Shown: positions 23,581-32,605 of the stretch, piece after piece
Position numbering within the stretch: the first letter of the stretch is position 1
Layout: each line of letters begins with the position of its first letter
From: Brevibacterium atlanticum
GTDB lineage: Bacteria; Actinomycetota; Actinomycetes; Actinomycetales; Brevibacteriaceae
Assembly: GCF_011617245.1 (NCBI RefSeq)
Contig: NZ_CP050152.1
Coordinates: 1,736,001-1,800,000, forward strand
Direction of reading: 5' to 3'
DNA: 64,000 nucleotides
The notes under the pieces: generated by a model
The model's database searches: none
The model's input: the letters and a program-made list of their open reading frames with translations, nothing else
Told to the model about the DNA's origin: nothing
Position numbers and translations under genes: made by a program

Positions 23581-25917
23581 ATGCAGAAGAAACTCGTGCA
23601 GAGTTCGCTGGCGCTGGCAGCAGCGACGGCACTCGGCCTCGGAGGCGCCTTCGTCGCCGGCCCCGCGGCTGCAGATCAGCCAGAAGTGAAAGTCTCCAGC
23701 GATAACGCTGTGCAGGCTGCCGTCTACGAGAACCTCGCGGACAAGACCGGCCAGTTGGCTTCCGAAGTCGGTCGTTTCGGCGTCGACGGTGACAAGCTTG
23801 TCATCGGTGTGTCGAAGAAGAGCGAGCAGGTCAAGACGTTCTCGTCCAAATACGACAATGTCGAGGTCGTCGTCGATCCGCGCTTTGTGAAAGCTGAACC
23901 GCAGGCTGCGACTGACCTGGTCGGCGGAGCAGGTTACCTGTTTACGGTGCCGTCGGACGACAAGTACCAGTCAGTCTGCTCTACCGGATTCGCCGGTTGG
24001 GACGGTCAGGGTAACCAGGTGGTTGTCACCGCCGGGCACTGCGCCGTCGACTCCAACAATGGAGCTCAGAACGAGATCATCGATCTTGAGAAGCCCTCGA
24101 TCGCGGAGGCAGTAGGCGGAGAGGGCTTCCAGCCTGCCGGGACCGGTGCTCCAGGGTCGTGGGGATTCAACCAGTACGGCTCGGACATCGTCGACGGCGA
24201 GGTGGCCGATGAAAATAAGGCCATCGATTTCGCAGTGATCAAGGTCGCTGACGGGTTCACCAATAAGGCTGAGGTCACTGACTGGACGACGGCCAAGGAC
24301 GATGACCTGTCGAAGAGCACTTCGAAGGTGACCAAAGTTGGCGCTGTCACGCCCGGCGCGGCAATTCAGAAGTCGGGTCGTACCACCGGAGTCACCGAAG
24401 GAACGGTGCTCGACGATCCTGAAGCTTTCGAATACGCCAACATCGGCGGTCGTGCCGTGCACGGATTCGAAGTGACATCTGGTTCAAAGCGCTTCTCCGA
24501 CCACGGTGATTCGGGCGGTGCCGTCTACCAGGGCGACACTGCTGTCGGTGTCATCTCGGGGGGACCCGAGACCGGCGAATGGTCGTGGGTTGCCGACCTC
24601 GAAAACTCGTTGGCGAAGTCCGGTGAATCGTTCACTCTGAAGAACCCTGACGACGGTGGCGACGACGAAAACGCTGACGCTCAGGCTGACGGCGAGGATG
24701 CTGGCGCTCAGGCTGATGGTGAGGACGCCGGAGCTCAGGCTGACGGCGAGGATGCTGGCGCTCAGGCTGATGGTGAGGACGCCGGTGCTCAGGCTGATGG
24801 TGAGGACGCCGGAGCTCAGGCTGATGGCGAGGACGCCGGTGCTCAGGCTGATGGTGAGGACGCCGGAGCTCAGGCCGATGGCGAGGACGCCGGTGCTCAG
24901 GCTGATGGTGAGGACGCCGGTGCTCAGGCCGATGGCGAGGACGCCGGTGCTCAGGCCGACGGTGATGACGCGAACCAGGATGCCAAGGACGAGGCTGACG
25001 GCGGTTCCGCTGCCGACGGCAAGGACTCCGATGGATCCGACAACGCCGACGGCAAGGACGACAAGGCCGACTCGGACGCCGATGGCAACGAGAAGCCCGA
25101 AGCTCCGAAGGTCGGCGACCAGACCGTCGTCGAGGGCGGAAAGATCACCGGCCAGGCTGAGCCGAACGCTGAGGTCAAGCTGAGCTGGGCACCCGCCGAC
25201 GCCAACGCAGGCTCCTCGCAGGCCGCGGCACAGGCTGCTCCCGCCAAGGGCAGTGCCACCGTCAAGACCGATGCTGACGGCAAGTTCGCTGCAGATGCTC
25301 CCACTGAAGCCGGTGACTACAACTACACTGCAGTCGTCCACGCCAACGGCCAGGACTCAGCTGCCACTGAGTTCGTCGTGACGGTTGAAGCCGAAGAGGC
25401 TCCGGCCGAGCGCAAGCTGACTGTCGACCCGAAGGAAGTCACCGCTTCCGACTTCGTTGAGAAGGAAAAGGGCGTGCAGATCACGGGCGAAGGCTTCGAC
25501 GAGGGTGAGAAGGTGACTCTCAAGGTTGCTTCCGGTCCGGAGAACGTCGAGGGAATCACCCTCGAAGAGACCGCCAACGCTGACGGCGTCGTCGGATTCT
25601 CGATCTACGGCACCAGCGCCTCGAACCCCGCGGCCTACCTCGGCAAGTACGACGTCGAAGTCACGGGAGCCAACGACACCGACGATGAGTCGGCGCTGAC
25701 CGGTTCGTTCGAAGTTGTTGCCGACGAAGACGGCAACGGCGGCGGAGACGACGGTGACGGCAGCGACGACGGAAACAACGATGACGGAAACGGTGATGGT
25801 GGATCCGATCTGCCTCGCACCGGTGCCGAGCTCACCGGCCTGGCTGCCGGAGCCGGACTCCTCCTCGTCGGTGGAACCGCCGTTGTTCTGACCCTGCGTC
25901 GCAAGAAGAACAACTGA
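23581..25917 (+). CDS. LPXTG-anchored S1 family serine protease 3 with acidic repeat stalk
   Basis: A 778-residue paralogue. The N-terminal protease has the triad in VVTAGHC, AIDFAVIKV and DHGDSGGAV. Its pro-like region differs from the other two (EVKVSSDNAVQAAVYENL). After the catalytic domain comes an insertion absent from the paralogues: eleven tandem nonapeptides of the form AQADGEDAG, continuing into an Asp/Gly-rich linker. The shared Ig-like module, the VDPKEVTASDFV module, SDLPRTG and the anchor follow. The repeats would form a long, highly acidic, flexible stalk that projects the protease from the wall. ATG at 23581 follows AAGAGAGACAA. Confidence 0.9.
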   Translation: MQKKLVQSSLALAAATALGLGGAFVAGPAAADQPEVKVSSDNAVQAAVYENLADKTGQLASEVGRFGVDGDKLVIGVSKKSEQVKTFSSKYDNVEVVVDPRFVKAEPQAATDLVGGAGYLFTVPSDDKYQSVCSTGFAGWDGQGNQVVVTAGHCAVDSNNGAQNEIIDLEKPSIAEAVGGEGFQPAGTGAPGSWGFNQYGSDIVDGEVADENKAIDFAVIKVADGFTNKAEVTDWTTAKDDDLSKSTSKVTKVGAVTPGAAIQKSGRTTGVTEGTVLDDPEAFEYANIGGRAVHGFEVTSGSKRFSDHGDSGGAVYQGDTAVGVISGGPETGEWSWVADLENSLAKSGESFTLKNPDDGGDDENADAQADGEDAGAQADGEDAGAQADGEDAGAQADGEDAGAQADGEDAGAQADGEDAGAQADGEDAGAQADGEDAGAQADGEDAGAQADGEDAGAQADGDDANQDAKDEADGGSAADGKDSDGSDNADGKDDKADSDADGNEKPEAPKVGDQTVVEGGKITGQAEPNAEVKLSWAPADANAGSSQAAAQAAPAKGSATVKTDADGKFAADAPTEAGDYNYTAVVHANGQDSAATEFVVTVEAEEAPAERKLTVDPKEVTASDFVEKEKGVQITGEGFDEGEKVTLKVASGPENVEGITLEETANADGVVGFSIYGTSASNPAAYLGKYDVEVTGANDTDDESALTGSFEVVADEDGNGGGDDGDGSDDGNNDDGNGDGGSDLPRTGAELTGLAAGAGLLLVGGTAVVLTLRRKKNN
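24679..24975 (+). repeat. Eleven tandem 27-bp repeats in protease 3
   Basis: Units start at 24679 and then every 27 bp to 24949. Each encodes AQADG(E/D)DAG or a close variant; the last unit is AQADGDDAN. Third-codon-position differences (GGT/GGC, GAT/GAC, GGA/GGT) alternate between neighbours, suggesting duplication of two-unit blocks. Copy number is likely to vary between strains by slippage or recombination. Confidence 0.97.
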
Positions 25918-25954
25918 GAATGTCGCGAACGATGCACACGTGATCGTTTGAACC

Positions 25955-25988
25955 GAAGTGCCCCTGGCCATCTGGCCAGGGGCACTTC
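25955..25988. terminator. Bidirectional terminator between protease 3 and the GNAT gene
   Basis: A perfect 16-bp stem, GAAGTGCCCCTGGCCA (25955-25970) and its complement (25973-25988), with a 2-nt centre. It lies between convergent genes, next to the GNAT stop codon at 25990. Confidence 0.9.
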
Positions 25989-25989
25989 G

Positions 25990-26970
25990 TCACATCCGGA
26001 CGAATGCGCGCAGAGACGACCCGGCCGTCACTGATGCCTCGCTGAATCCGAGTGAGACATAGAATGCGGCCAGGCCAGCTTCGTCATCGGTGAGCAAGAC
26101 CGTCTGTCGGACGTCGGCAAACGGTTCAAGCACTCTCTGCATGAGACCCGCACCGATACCTTGGCGTCGGTGCTCCGGATCGACGAGGACATCCTGCACG
26201 TACACCACAGTGTCGAAATCGCTGAGGACTCGAGCCAACCCGACAAGGCTGTCCCCAATCCACGCACTCACGACATGAGCGGACGCCCGAATGCTCCGAT
26301 CCAGCCGTGCCGGATCGGCAGTGTACGCCGACCACCCGACCGAGTCATAGAGGACCATCAGCGCCTCTTGCGGGGGCAGAGCATTCGATGAGTACGTGAT
26401 CGCCGAATCAGCCGACTCCCGAAAGCGCCGACCGTCATGCCAGTGAAGCGGGACCCGACGGCCGGTCAGCCACTCCTCCCGAAGCAGCGCATAGGCGACC
26501 GAATCCCTCGGCGCCGCACCATTGACCGGCCAGGCCCGACGATAATGCGCCTCCTTCGTCCACCCAGCACGCTCGAAGACCGTGCGCATCGGTTGATTAT
26601 CGTCGCGGGTCTGACCCTCTGCCCGCAACGCTCCCGTCGCGGAGAACAGATGATCGGTGATCGCGTTTACCACTTCGTTTCCGAGACCACGGCCGCGGAA
26701 ACGGCTCGCCAGGCGCAGATCGACCATCACCGTCTCGTCGTGGATGTCCTCGAGCCGAGTGAAGCCCACCCGGCCGAATCGATGATGATCGAGCCAGAAC
26801 GACTCATTCTCCTCGTCATGGAAGTACCCGGAGTCGATGCGCTCCCTGACCATCCCATCGGACCATGCCGCCTGATACACATGAAAAGGAAAGTCCTCCG
26901 AGGTGAAGAAGTCGACAAGCCCTGCTGCGTCCGGCCCCGCCGGATCAATGCGGGTCAGCTCGATTCTCAT
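25990..26970 (-). CDS. Tandem GNAT acetyltransferase domains
   Basis: A 326-residue protein with two GNAT folds. The first (about 1-160) has FRGRGLGNEVVNAITDHLF, a motif A acetyl-CoA loop (RxxGxG), and NQPMRTVFERAGW. The second (about 200-326) has VDPEHRRQGIGAGLMQRVL and LAAFYVSLGF. GNAT enzymes acetylate amines of small molecules or proteins; the substrate is unknown. ATG at 26970 is preferred over the upstream in-frame start because TAGTGT lies 7 nt before it. It is divergent from the thioesterase gene. Confidence 0.87.
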   Translation of the reverse strand: MRIELTRIDPAGPDAAGLVDFFTSEDFPFHVYQAAWSDGMVRERIDSGYFHDEENESFWLDHHRFGRVGFTRLEDIHDETVMVDLRLASRFRGRGLGNEVVNAITDHLFSATGALRAEGQTRDDNQPMRTVFERAGWTKEAHYRRAWPVNGAAPRDSVAYALLREEWLTGRRVPLHWHDGRRFRESADSAITYSSNALPPQEALMVLYDSVGWSAYTADPARLDRSIRASAHVVSAWIGDSLVGLARVLSDFDTVVYVQDVLVDPEHRRQGIGAGLMQRVLEPFADVRQTVLLTDDEAGLAAFYVSLGFSEASVTAGSSLRAFVRM

Positions 26971-26977
26971 AGTGTCT

Positions 26978-26983
26978 ACACTA
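26978..26983 (-). promoter_or_regulatory. Putative leaderless -10 of the GNAT gene
   Basis: TAGTGT on the minus strand, 7 nt before the ATG at 26970. Confidence 0.5.
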
Positions 26984-27112
26984 GAACCCACTCGGGCTCA
27001 GCGACGACTTCGACCAGCAGCTGCTCGCCCGGATCACGGGAAACTATCGCCACGGCAACGAATGCCGCTCTCGCCGCCCCTGAAATTGGCTGTACGATCG
27101 TTAAGTTATTGA

Positions 27113-27118
27113 TACTGT
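27113..27118 (+). promoter_or_regulatory. Putative leaderless -10 of the thioesterase gene
   Basis: TACTGT, 7 nt before the ATG at 27126. The upstream 40 bp are notably AT-rich and include the palindrome ACGATCGT. Confidence 0.55.
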
Positions 27119-27125
27119 ATGTGAC

Positions 27126-27944
27126 ATGAGTCAAACGATCGCGAGCGAATTCGCGCGTGCCACTGCCGTCGAACGCCTCTCCGAGACCACCTTCACCGCC
27201 GAACTCGACGGGAAGTGGAAGGTCGGCAACGCCATCAACGGCGGATACCTCCTCGCAGTCGCCGGACGAGCGCTGAGGGCGCTCAACCCTGCCAACCCGG
27301 ACCCGCTCGTGATCTCGACCTTCTACCTCGGCCCGAGCGCGGAGGGCGCCACCGACATCACCACCCGCACCCTGCGGGAGGGGCGCTCGACGGCGAACTA
27401 CGGCATCGACCTGTCCCAGGACGGGGCACCGACGATCTCGGCGATGGCCACGATGGGCAACCTCGGCGCACTTCCCGACGATGTCGCCACCACTGCGGAA
27501 CCTCCCCAGCTGCCACCACCGGAGGAATGCATCAGCGTCGCCGAGGCCAGTGATGACTTCCACCAGGCAGCTCCGCTCATCGACCGCTTCGATATGCGAC
27601 TCGACCCTGCCACGGCGGGCTTCGCTGTCGGCAAGCCGAGCGGCCGCGGACTGCTGCAGGGGTGGATTCGACTGATCGACGACACCGACCCCGATCCGCT
27701 GTCGCTGCTGAGCTTCCTCGACGCCTTCCCGCCGGTGATGTTCGACCTCGGGCGATTCAACTGGGCTCCGACGATGGAGTTGACCGCGCACCTGCGCGCC
27801 CTGCCGGCCCCCGGATGGATCAGTGCGAGGATCTCCACCCGCAACATCGCCGGAGGAATGTTCGAAGAGGACTGCGAGCTCTGGGACTCGACCGGCCGCC
27901 TCGTGGCGCAGTCCCGCCAGCTGGCTCGGCAACCGCGCGATTGA
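27126..27944 (+). CDS. TesB-like acyl-CoA thioesterase family protein
   Basis: A 272-residue protein built as a double hotdog. The N-terminal half has GKWKVGNAINGGYLLAVAGRAL and LREGRSTANYGIDLSQDG, and the C-terminal half LSFLDAFPPVMFDLG and MELTAHLRA. This matches the actinobacterial thioesterase family that hydrolyses acyl-CoA to free acid. Substrate chain length cannot be inferred. The start is supported by TACTGT 7 nt upstream and the absence of a ribosome binding site. Confidence 0.82.
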   Translation: MSQTIASEFARATAVERLSETTFTAELDGKWKVGNAINGGYLLAVAGRALRALNPANPDPLVISTFYLGPSAEGATDITTRTLREGRSTANYGIDLSQDGAPTISAMATMGNLGALPDDVATTAEPPQLPPPEECISVAEASDDFHQAAPLIDRFDMRLDPATAGFAVGKPSGRGLLQGWIRLIDDTDPDPLSLLSFLDAFPPVMFDLGRFNWAPTMELTAHLRALPAPGWISARISTRNIAGGMFEEDCELWDSTGRLVAQSRQLARQPRD

Positions 27945-28049
27945 GCGAGATGACGCGGGATAACCTCTGATGACAACAGCACAGCTTCCGCGTCAGTGCG
28001 TGAGTCTAGAGTCGGAGGCACCGGCGTACCTCTGGCGAAAGGATCACCC

Positions 28050-28421
28050 ATGGCGTCGCTGTCATCTCTGAGCATCACCTTCGACTGCCACGACGTCGCA
28101 AGGCAGGCACTGTTCTGGGCCGAACTGCTCGGAACGGAACTCGACGAAGGCGCAGATGAGTTCGTTGCGAGCATCGGCGGTGTGCATAATTCGGACTCTC
28201 TGACACCGGGGATGCTCTTCATCAAGGTCGATGACCGTGCTGCAGGCAAGAATCCACTCCACATCGACTTAGACGATCCGAACTATCCTGCCGACGTCGA
28301 GCGAGCGGTGGCGCTGGGGGCAGAGAAGCTCGCCTCCTTCGACGAGTACGGCATCGAGTGGACGACGCTGAAGGATCCCGAAGGGAACCTCTTCGACATC
28401 GGTCGGCGCACTGTAGCCTGA
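28050..28421 (+). CDS. VOC family (glyoxalase/bleomycin-resistance-like) protein
   Basis: A 123-residue protein with the single VOC module pair: ITFDCHDVARQALFWAELLG at the N-terminus, NPLHIDLDDPN in the middle and LKDPEGNLFDIG at the end. The family binds metals and small ligands and includes lyases, dioxygenases and drug-binding proteins; no specific role can be assigned. ATG at 28050 has AAAGGA 6 nt upstream. A longer in-frame start at 27996 is less likely. The TGA at 28419-28421 is followed in the same frame by a DinB-like remnant. Confidence 0.8.
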   Translation: MASLSSLSITFDCHDVARQALFWAELLGTELDEGADEFVASIGGVHNSDSLTPGMLFIKVDDRAAGKNPLHIDLDDPNYPADVERAVALGAEKLASFDEYGIEWTTLKDPEGNLFDIGRRTVA

Positions 28422-28877
28422 GAGGAAGCTCTGCTGGCTGGCAGGGCGTCCTGCTCGAGACTCGGGTGCGCTGCCCAGATCTCGCACACGGTGGCCTCGT
28501 CGTCGCTGACCATCGGCGGCATGATCAGCCACCTCACGCTCGTCGAGGAGTCCTGGTTCTCGGAGGTTCTGTTGGGCCACGACCTCGGAGAACCATGGTC
28601 GAGCGTGGACTGGAAGACCGATCCCGACTGGGACTTCGACACTGCGGCCGGATCGCACGCGGACGAGCTCCTGTCCGCCCATGCGCAGGCCTGTACTCGA
28701 TCACGTGAGATCCTCGCCGAGGCGACCGACCTCGACACGCTGAGCGTGCGTAGTGACTCGAGGGGGCAGCGATTCAACGTCCGGTGGATCCTCATCCATC
28801 TCATCGAGGAATATGCCCGGCACGCCGGCCACGCCGATCTCATCCGCGAAGACATCGACGGGCAGACAGGCGACTGA
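28422..28877 (+). pseudogene. N-terminally truncated DinB/DUF664 family protein
   Basis: The frame directly after the VOC stop codon reads EEALLAGRAS and then SSSLTIGGMISHLTLVEESWF, RWILIHLIEEYARHAGHADLIRE. The latter is a clear DinB-fold protein of the mycothiol-dependent type with all three presumed metal-binding histidines. The first helix of the family (roughly 30-40 residues) is missing, because the VOC stop codon interrupts the frame. The only in-frame start near the front is GTG at 28491, which has no ribosome binding site. It may be a decayed gene, a product made from GTG 28491, or the tail of a former VOC-DinB fusion. Confidence 0.6.
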
Positions 28878-28992
28878 GTACAACAGAGTTTGTTCAAATT
28901 TTGCTCACGTTCCACCCAGGAAACGGTCAGCACGTACTAGGGTAGGAGATCTGAATCACATTCATACTCACTGTTCGGATCTCTGGAGACTC

Positions 28993-31182
28993 ATGCGACT
29001 GCACGCTTTCGCCTCATCGGTTCTCGCGCTCACCCTCATCGTCGCCGGATCGGCGGCCGCTTCGGCAGCCGAGCTCGGCGACGCGACGACGACCGCCGAT
29101 CCTCAAGCCGGCGACACCGGGGAACTGACCCTGCTGGCGACCACGGACGTCCACGGAAACGTCCTCAACTGGGACTACTTCGCGAACAAGCCCTATCCTG
29201 ACGGTGAGGAACTCGGTATGTCGCGCGCCTCGACTCTCATCAATGGAGTCCGAGAGGACAAGGGTGCAGACTCCGTGCTGCTCGTCGACAACGGAGACAC
29301 CATCCAGGGCAGTCCTCTTGCCTACTACTACGCGAAGCAGGAGCCGATCACTGACACCGGTGAGACACATCCGCTGGCGAAGACCTACAACCATCTGGAC
29401 TACGATGCCCAGGTCGTGGGCAACCACGAGTTCAACTACGGACTCGACCTGCTCTCGGCGTATGAGAAGCAGCTCGACTTCCCACTGCTCGGCGCCAATG
29501 TCATCGATGATGACGACAATGAGACCCACCTGGATCCGTACACCATGGTCAAGAAGCAGGTCGACGGTCAAGAGATCACCGTCGGAGTGCTCGGTGTGAC
29601 GACTCCCGGCAGCCGCATCTGGGACAAGAACAATCTGTCCGGGAAGGTGCACTTCGACGATCCGGTCGAGACCGCGAAGAAGTACGTACCGGAGATGAAG
29701 CAGAAGGGAGCCGACGTCATCGTCGTGCTCTCCCACTCCGGCAAGGACCCGAAGGGACAGACCTGGGATCCGGACAAGCTGCAGGAGAACGTGAGCACCT
29801 CGGTGGCGACCGTCCCAGGAGTCGACGTCCTCGTCGCCGGACACACCCATCAGAACGAACCCAGCCAGGTCGTGACCCGAGACGACGGCAGCAAGGCGCT
29901 CATCACTCAACCGAACTACTGGGCCCGCTCGGTCTCCGAGGTGAACCTGCCGATCAATCTCGACACCGGCCATGTCGACTGGGACGAGGACGAGCCGAAG
30001 GCTGATCCGCTCGTGACTCAGGGCGAGGTCGCTGAGGATCCGGAGATCAAGGATCTCGTCGATGATCAGCATCAGAAGACCATCGACTATGTGAACACGA
30101 AGATCGGCTCGGTGACAGAGACTCTGTCAGCCAAGAGCTCGTACTACGAGGACACGGCAATCCTCGACTTCATCTCCCACGTCCAGACGCAGACCGTCGA
30201 AGACGGACTGGAGGGCACCGACTATGAGGACGTCCCGGTGATCTCCCAGGCATCACCGTTCAGCCGCACGGCAGAGTTCCCCGCCGGAGACATCACCATT
30301 CGCGATGTGGCCGGGCTCTATGTCTACGACAACACCCTCTCCGGAGTCGAGATCAACGGCGGACAGCTGCGCGACTACCTCGAATATTCGGCTCGCTACT
30401 TCAAACAGACCGGCGAAGGCGCCGACTTCGACCCCGTCGACGGCACCAACGCCATCGATGAGACCACCGACGCACCGATCCCGGATTACAACTACGACGC
30501 CCTGGCCGGAGTCGACTACGACATCAATGTGTCAAAGCCCGTGGGAGAGAGGATCGAAAACCTCACGAATGCCGAGGGCGATCCCATCGGAGATGACGAT
30601 CGGTTCATCCTGGCCATCAACAACTACCGCCAGTCAGGTGGAGGTGCCTACCCGGTCGATGGGTTGAACGAGGTCTACAACGAGCAGGTCGAAGTCCGTC
30701 AGGCTCTCATCGATTGGGTCGAAGAGCAGAAAGTGGTCGACCCCGCCGACTTCTTCGACAAGAACTGGCAGGTCGTCACGAGCAGCCAGGTTCCCGGCGA
30801 TGACGATTCCGATGCGGATTCGTCCGGTGCTGATTCCGCGGAAGCGGACACGTCCGGCAGCTCCGATGCCGGCAGTTCCGACGCTGGCAGCGGAGCGACC
30901 GAGGATGGGTCGACCAGCGCCGAGGTTGATGGCAGGACCGATGGTGCCGACAATGCCGGCGGAGGCAGTGCCGGGACAGACGACAGCTCTGCCGATATCG
31001 ACAGCGGTGCCGGGGACTCGGGCACAGCGGAGGGAAACACCGCGGACGCTTCTGGCGACGCCGACGGTGGTTCCGATCTGCCGCGGACGGGCGTCGAGAT
31101 CGCCACGAGCATCGGCATCGCTGCTGCGGCCATCGCCCTCGGCATCACCCTGGTCATCCTCGCTCGACGCCGGCGCAGCTGA
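28993..31182 (+). CDS. LPXTG-anchored 5'-nucleotidase / 2',3'-cyclic phosphodiesterase-like protein
   Basis: A 729-residue exported enzyme. After the signal peptide comes a calcineurin-like metallophosphatase domain with TTDVHGN (D52, H54), DNGDTIQG, GNHEFNYG and AGHTHQ. It is followed by a 5'-nucleotidase C-terminal domain (ISQASPFSRTAEFPAGDIT and the substrate-stacking YDNTLSGVEING region). A Ser/Asp/Gly-rich stalk leads to the sortase signal LPRTG (residues 696-700), a hydrophobic helix and ARRRRS. Such proteins dephosphorylate extracellular nucleotides to recover phosphate and nucleosides. ATG at 28993 is chosen because GGAG lies 5 nt upstream; the longer frame includes no coding signal. 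Confidence 0.9.
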   Translation: MRLHAFASSVLALTLIVAGSAAASAAELGDATTTADPQAGDTGELTLLATTDVHGNVLNWDYFANKPYPDGEELGMSRASTLINGVREDKGADSVLLVDNGDTIQGSPLAYYYAKQEPITDTGETHPLAKTYNHLDYDAQVVGNHEFNYGLDLLSAYEKQLDFPLLGANVIDDDDNETHLDPYTMVKKQVDGQEITVGVLGVTTPGSRIWDKNNLSGKVHFDDPVETAKKYVPEMKQKGADVIVVLSHSGKDPKGQTWDPDKLQENVSTSVATVPGVDVLVAGHTHQNEPSQVVTRDDGSKALITQPNYWARSVSEVNLPINLDTGHVDWDEDEPKADPLVTQGEVAEDPEIKDLVDDQHQKTIDYVNTKIGSVTETLSAKSSYYEDTAILDFISHVQTQTVEDGLEGTDYEDVPVISQASPFSRTAEFPAGDITIRDVAGLYVYDNTLSGVEINGGQLRDYLEYSARYFKQTGEGADFDPVDGTNAIDETTDAPIPDYNYDALAGVDYDINVSKPVGERIENLTNAEGDPIGDDDRFILAINNYRQSGGGAYPVDGLNEVYNEQVEVRQALIDWVEEQKVVDPADFFDKNWQVVTSSQVPGDDDSDADSSGADSAEADTSGSSDAGSSDAGSGATEDGSTSAEVDGRTDGADNAGGGSAGTDDSSADIDSGAGDSGTAEGNTADASGDADGGSDLPRTGVEIATSIGIAAAAIALGITLVILARRRRS

Positions 31183-31298
31183 AACCGTCGGACAGAGATG
31201 AGGGACAACGGACAGGAGGTGGACGTCGGGTTCCCCTGTGCAGTGACTCACGTAGAGTGGGGACGACAAGTCCGCTCTGAAGAAGGAGAGAGTCAAGT

Positions 31299-31799
31299 AT
31301 GGCCAACACAGCATTTCAGGGATCACCGGTCAAGACGGTCGGCGAGCTGCCGGCCAAGGGCGAGCAGGCTCCGGCATACAGCCTCGTCGGGGCCGACCTC
31401 GGTGAGGTGAACTCGCAGGACAACGCCGGCAAGCGCGTGGTGCTCAACATCTTCCCCAGCCTGGACACGGGAGTCTGCGCCGCCTCGGTGCGTAAGTTCA
31501 ACGAACTCGCCGCAGGTCTGGACAACACCACCGTGCTCTGCATCTCCAACGACCTGCCGTTCGCGCAGGCGCGCTTCTGCGGAGCCGAAGGCATCGAGAA
31601 CGTCATCACCGCCTCGGGATTCCGCAGCTCGTTCGGCAAGGACTACGGAACCACCATGGTCGACGGACCGCTCGCCGGACTGCTGGCCCGGTCCGTCGTC
31701 GTCCTCGACGAGAAGGGCACCGTGGTCTACACACAGCTCGTTGACGAGATCACCACCGAACCCGACTACGACGCGGCGATCGCTGCAGTCAACGCCTGA
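31299..31799 (+). CDS. tpx: Thiol peroxidase Tpx
   Basis: A 166-residue peroxiredoxin of the atypical two-cysteine Tpx class. The peroxidatic Cys60 is in FPSLDTGVC and the resolving Cys94 in ARFCGAEG, at the positions usual for the family. It reduces peroxides using thioredoxin. AAGGAGAG precedes the ATG at 31299, and a TAGAGT motif about 45 nt upstream may be the -10. Confidence 0.95.
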   Translation: MANTAFQGSPVKTVGELPAKGEQAPAYSLVGADLGEVNSQDNAGKRVVLNIFPSLDTGVCAASVRKFNELAAGLDNTTVLCISNDLPFAQARFCGAEGIENVITASGFRSSFGKDYGTTMVDGPLAGLLARSVVVLDEKGTVVYTQLVDEITTEPDYDAAIAAVNA

Positions 31800-31845
31800 T
31801 CAACAGCCGCAGGTCGGGCTCGACTGACCGGCGGATAAGCAGACG

Positions 31846-31881
31846 AACCGGGTGGAATGCACTAGTGCGTTCCACCCGGTT
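31846..31881. terminator. Bidirectional terminator between tpx and the PIG-L gene
   Basis: AACCGGGTGGAA (31846-31857) pairs perfectly with TTCCACCCGGTT (31870-31881). The loop itself is the palindrome GCACTAGTGC, so the stem can extend further. It lies between convergent genes. Confidence 0.92.
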
Positions 31882-31882
31882 C

Positions 31883-32599
31883 TCACATGTCCACGACTCG
31901 GATCGGCAGGGCGTAGTCGATGCCCGCTCGCTCTCCTCCGGATGTCGCAATCGACGGGATCATCTCATTCGGCGCGGGATGATCGCTGAGAGCGTCGAGG
32001 TAGATCGTGTGTGCTTCGAGCGAGCGGACACCCCGGTCGACGTGTTCGGCGCTCAGCGCTACCGCATGAGTCGGGTCGGCGCCGTTGATGAGGAGACGGT
32101 CCGCTTTCCACGCCGCGAGCCCCTCGTCTGTGAGCTCGGTGAAGAGCCACGGATTGTCCGCATCACGGATCGCATCGACGGCGGCGACACCGACATTGCG
32201 GTGGTCGACATGGTTGAGTCCCCATCCGGTGTTGAGATCGAAGTTCGTCACGACGACGGCCTGCGGTCGGAATTCGCGGATCTTCCTCGCGATGGCCCGT
32301 CGCAGCTCATGCGTGGGTTCGACCAGTCCGTCAGGGAAGTCGAGGATCTCGAGGTCATCGACACCGACGATGGTGCAGGCATGGCGCTGCTCTCCGGCTC
32401 GCAGCGGCGCGACCTCTTCCGGAGGCATGCTGCGGATCCCGGCCTCACCTCGGGTGACGAGAAGGTAAGCGACCTCCTTGCCTTCGTCGGTCCATTTCGC
32501 GACTGCGGCCGAGCCGCCGTACTCCATATCGTCAGGGTGGGCGACGACGCAGAGCACACGGTCGATGTCGGAGTCGTCGAAGAGCGGGAGTTCAGTCAT
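31883..32599 (-). CDS. PIG-L family deacetylase
   Basis: A 238-residue zinc enzyme with the metal motif AHPDD at residues 20-24 and the third ligand region NHVDHRNVG. The family removes acetyl groups from N-acetylglucosamine conjugates. In actinobacteria it includes MshB (mycothiol synthesis) and Mca (mycothiol conjugate amidase), but this protein is shorter than those, so a role with another sugar amine is as likely. TAGCCT lies 6 nt before the ATG at 32599. Confidence 0.87.
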   Translation of the reverse strand: MTELPLFDDSDIDRVLCVVAHPDDMEYGGSAAVAKWTDEGKEVAYLLVTRGEAGIRSMPPEEVAPLRAGEQRHACTIVGVDDLEILDFPDGLVEPTHELRRAIARKIREFRPQAVVVTNFDLNTGWGLNHVDHRNVGVAAVDAIRDADNPWLFTELTDEGLAAWKADRLLINGADPTHAVALSAEHVDRGVRSLEAHTIYLDALSDHPAPNEMIPSIATSGGERAGIDYALPIRVVDM

Positions 32600-32605
32600 G
32601 ACACC

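Noticed and set aside
24679-24975. Regular repeats that could suggest a CRISPR array
   Set aside because: The units abut without spacers and keep an open reading frame inside a protease gene.
24484-25341. Minus-strand frame with repeating LAIGLSTGVLTIS-like units
   Set aside because: It is the complement of the 27-bp repeat in protease 3; the plus-strand protein has signal peptide, triad and anchor.
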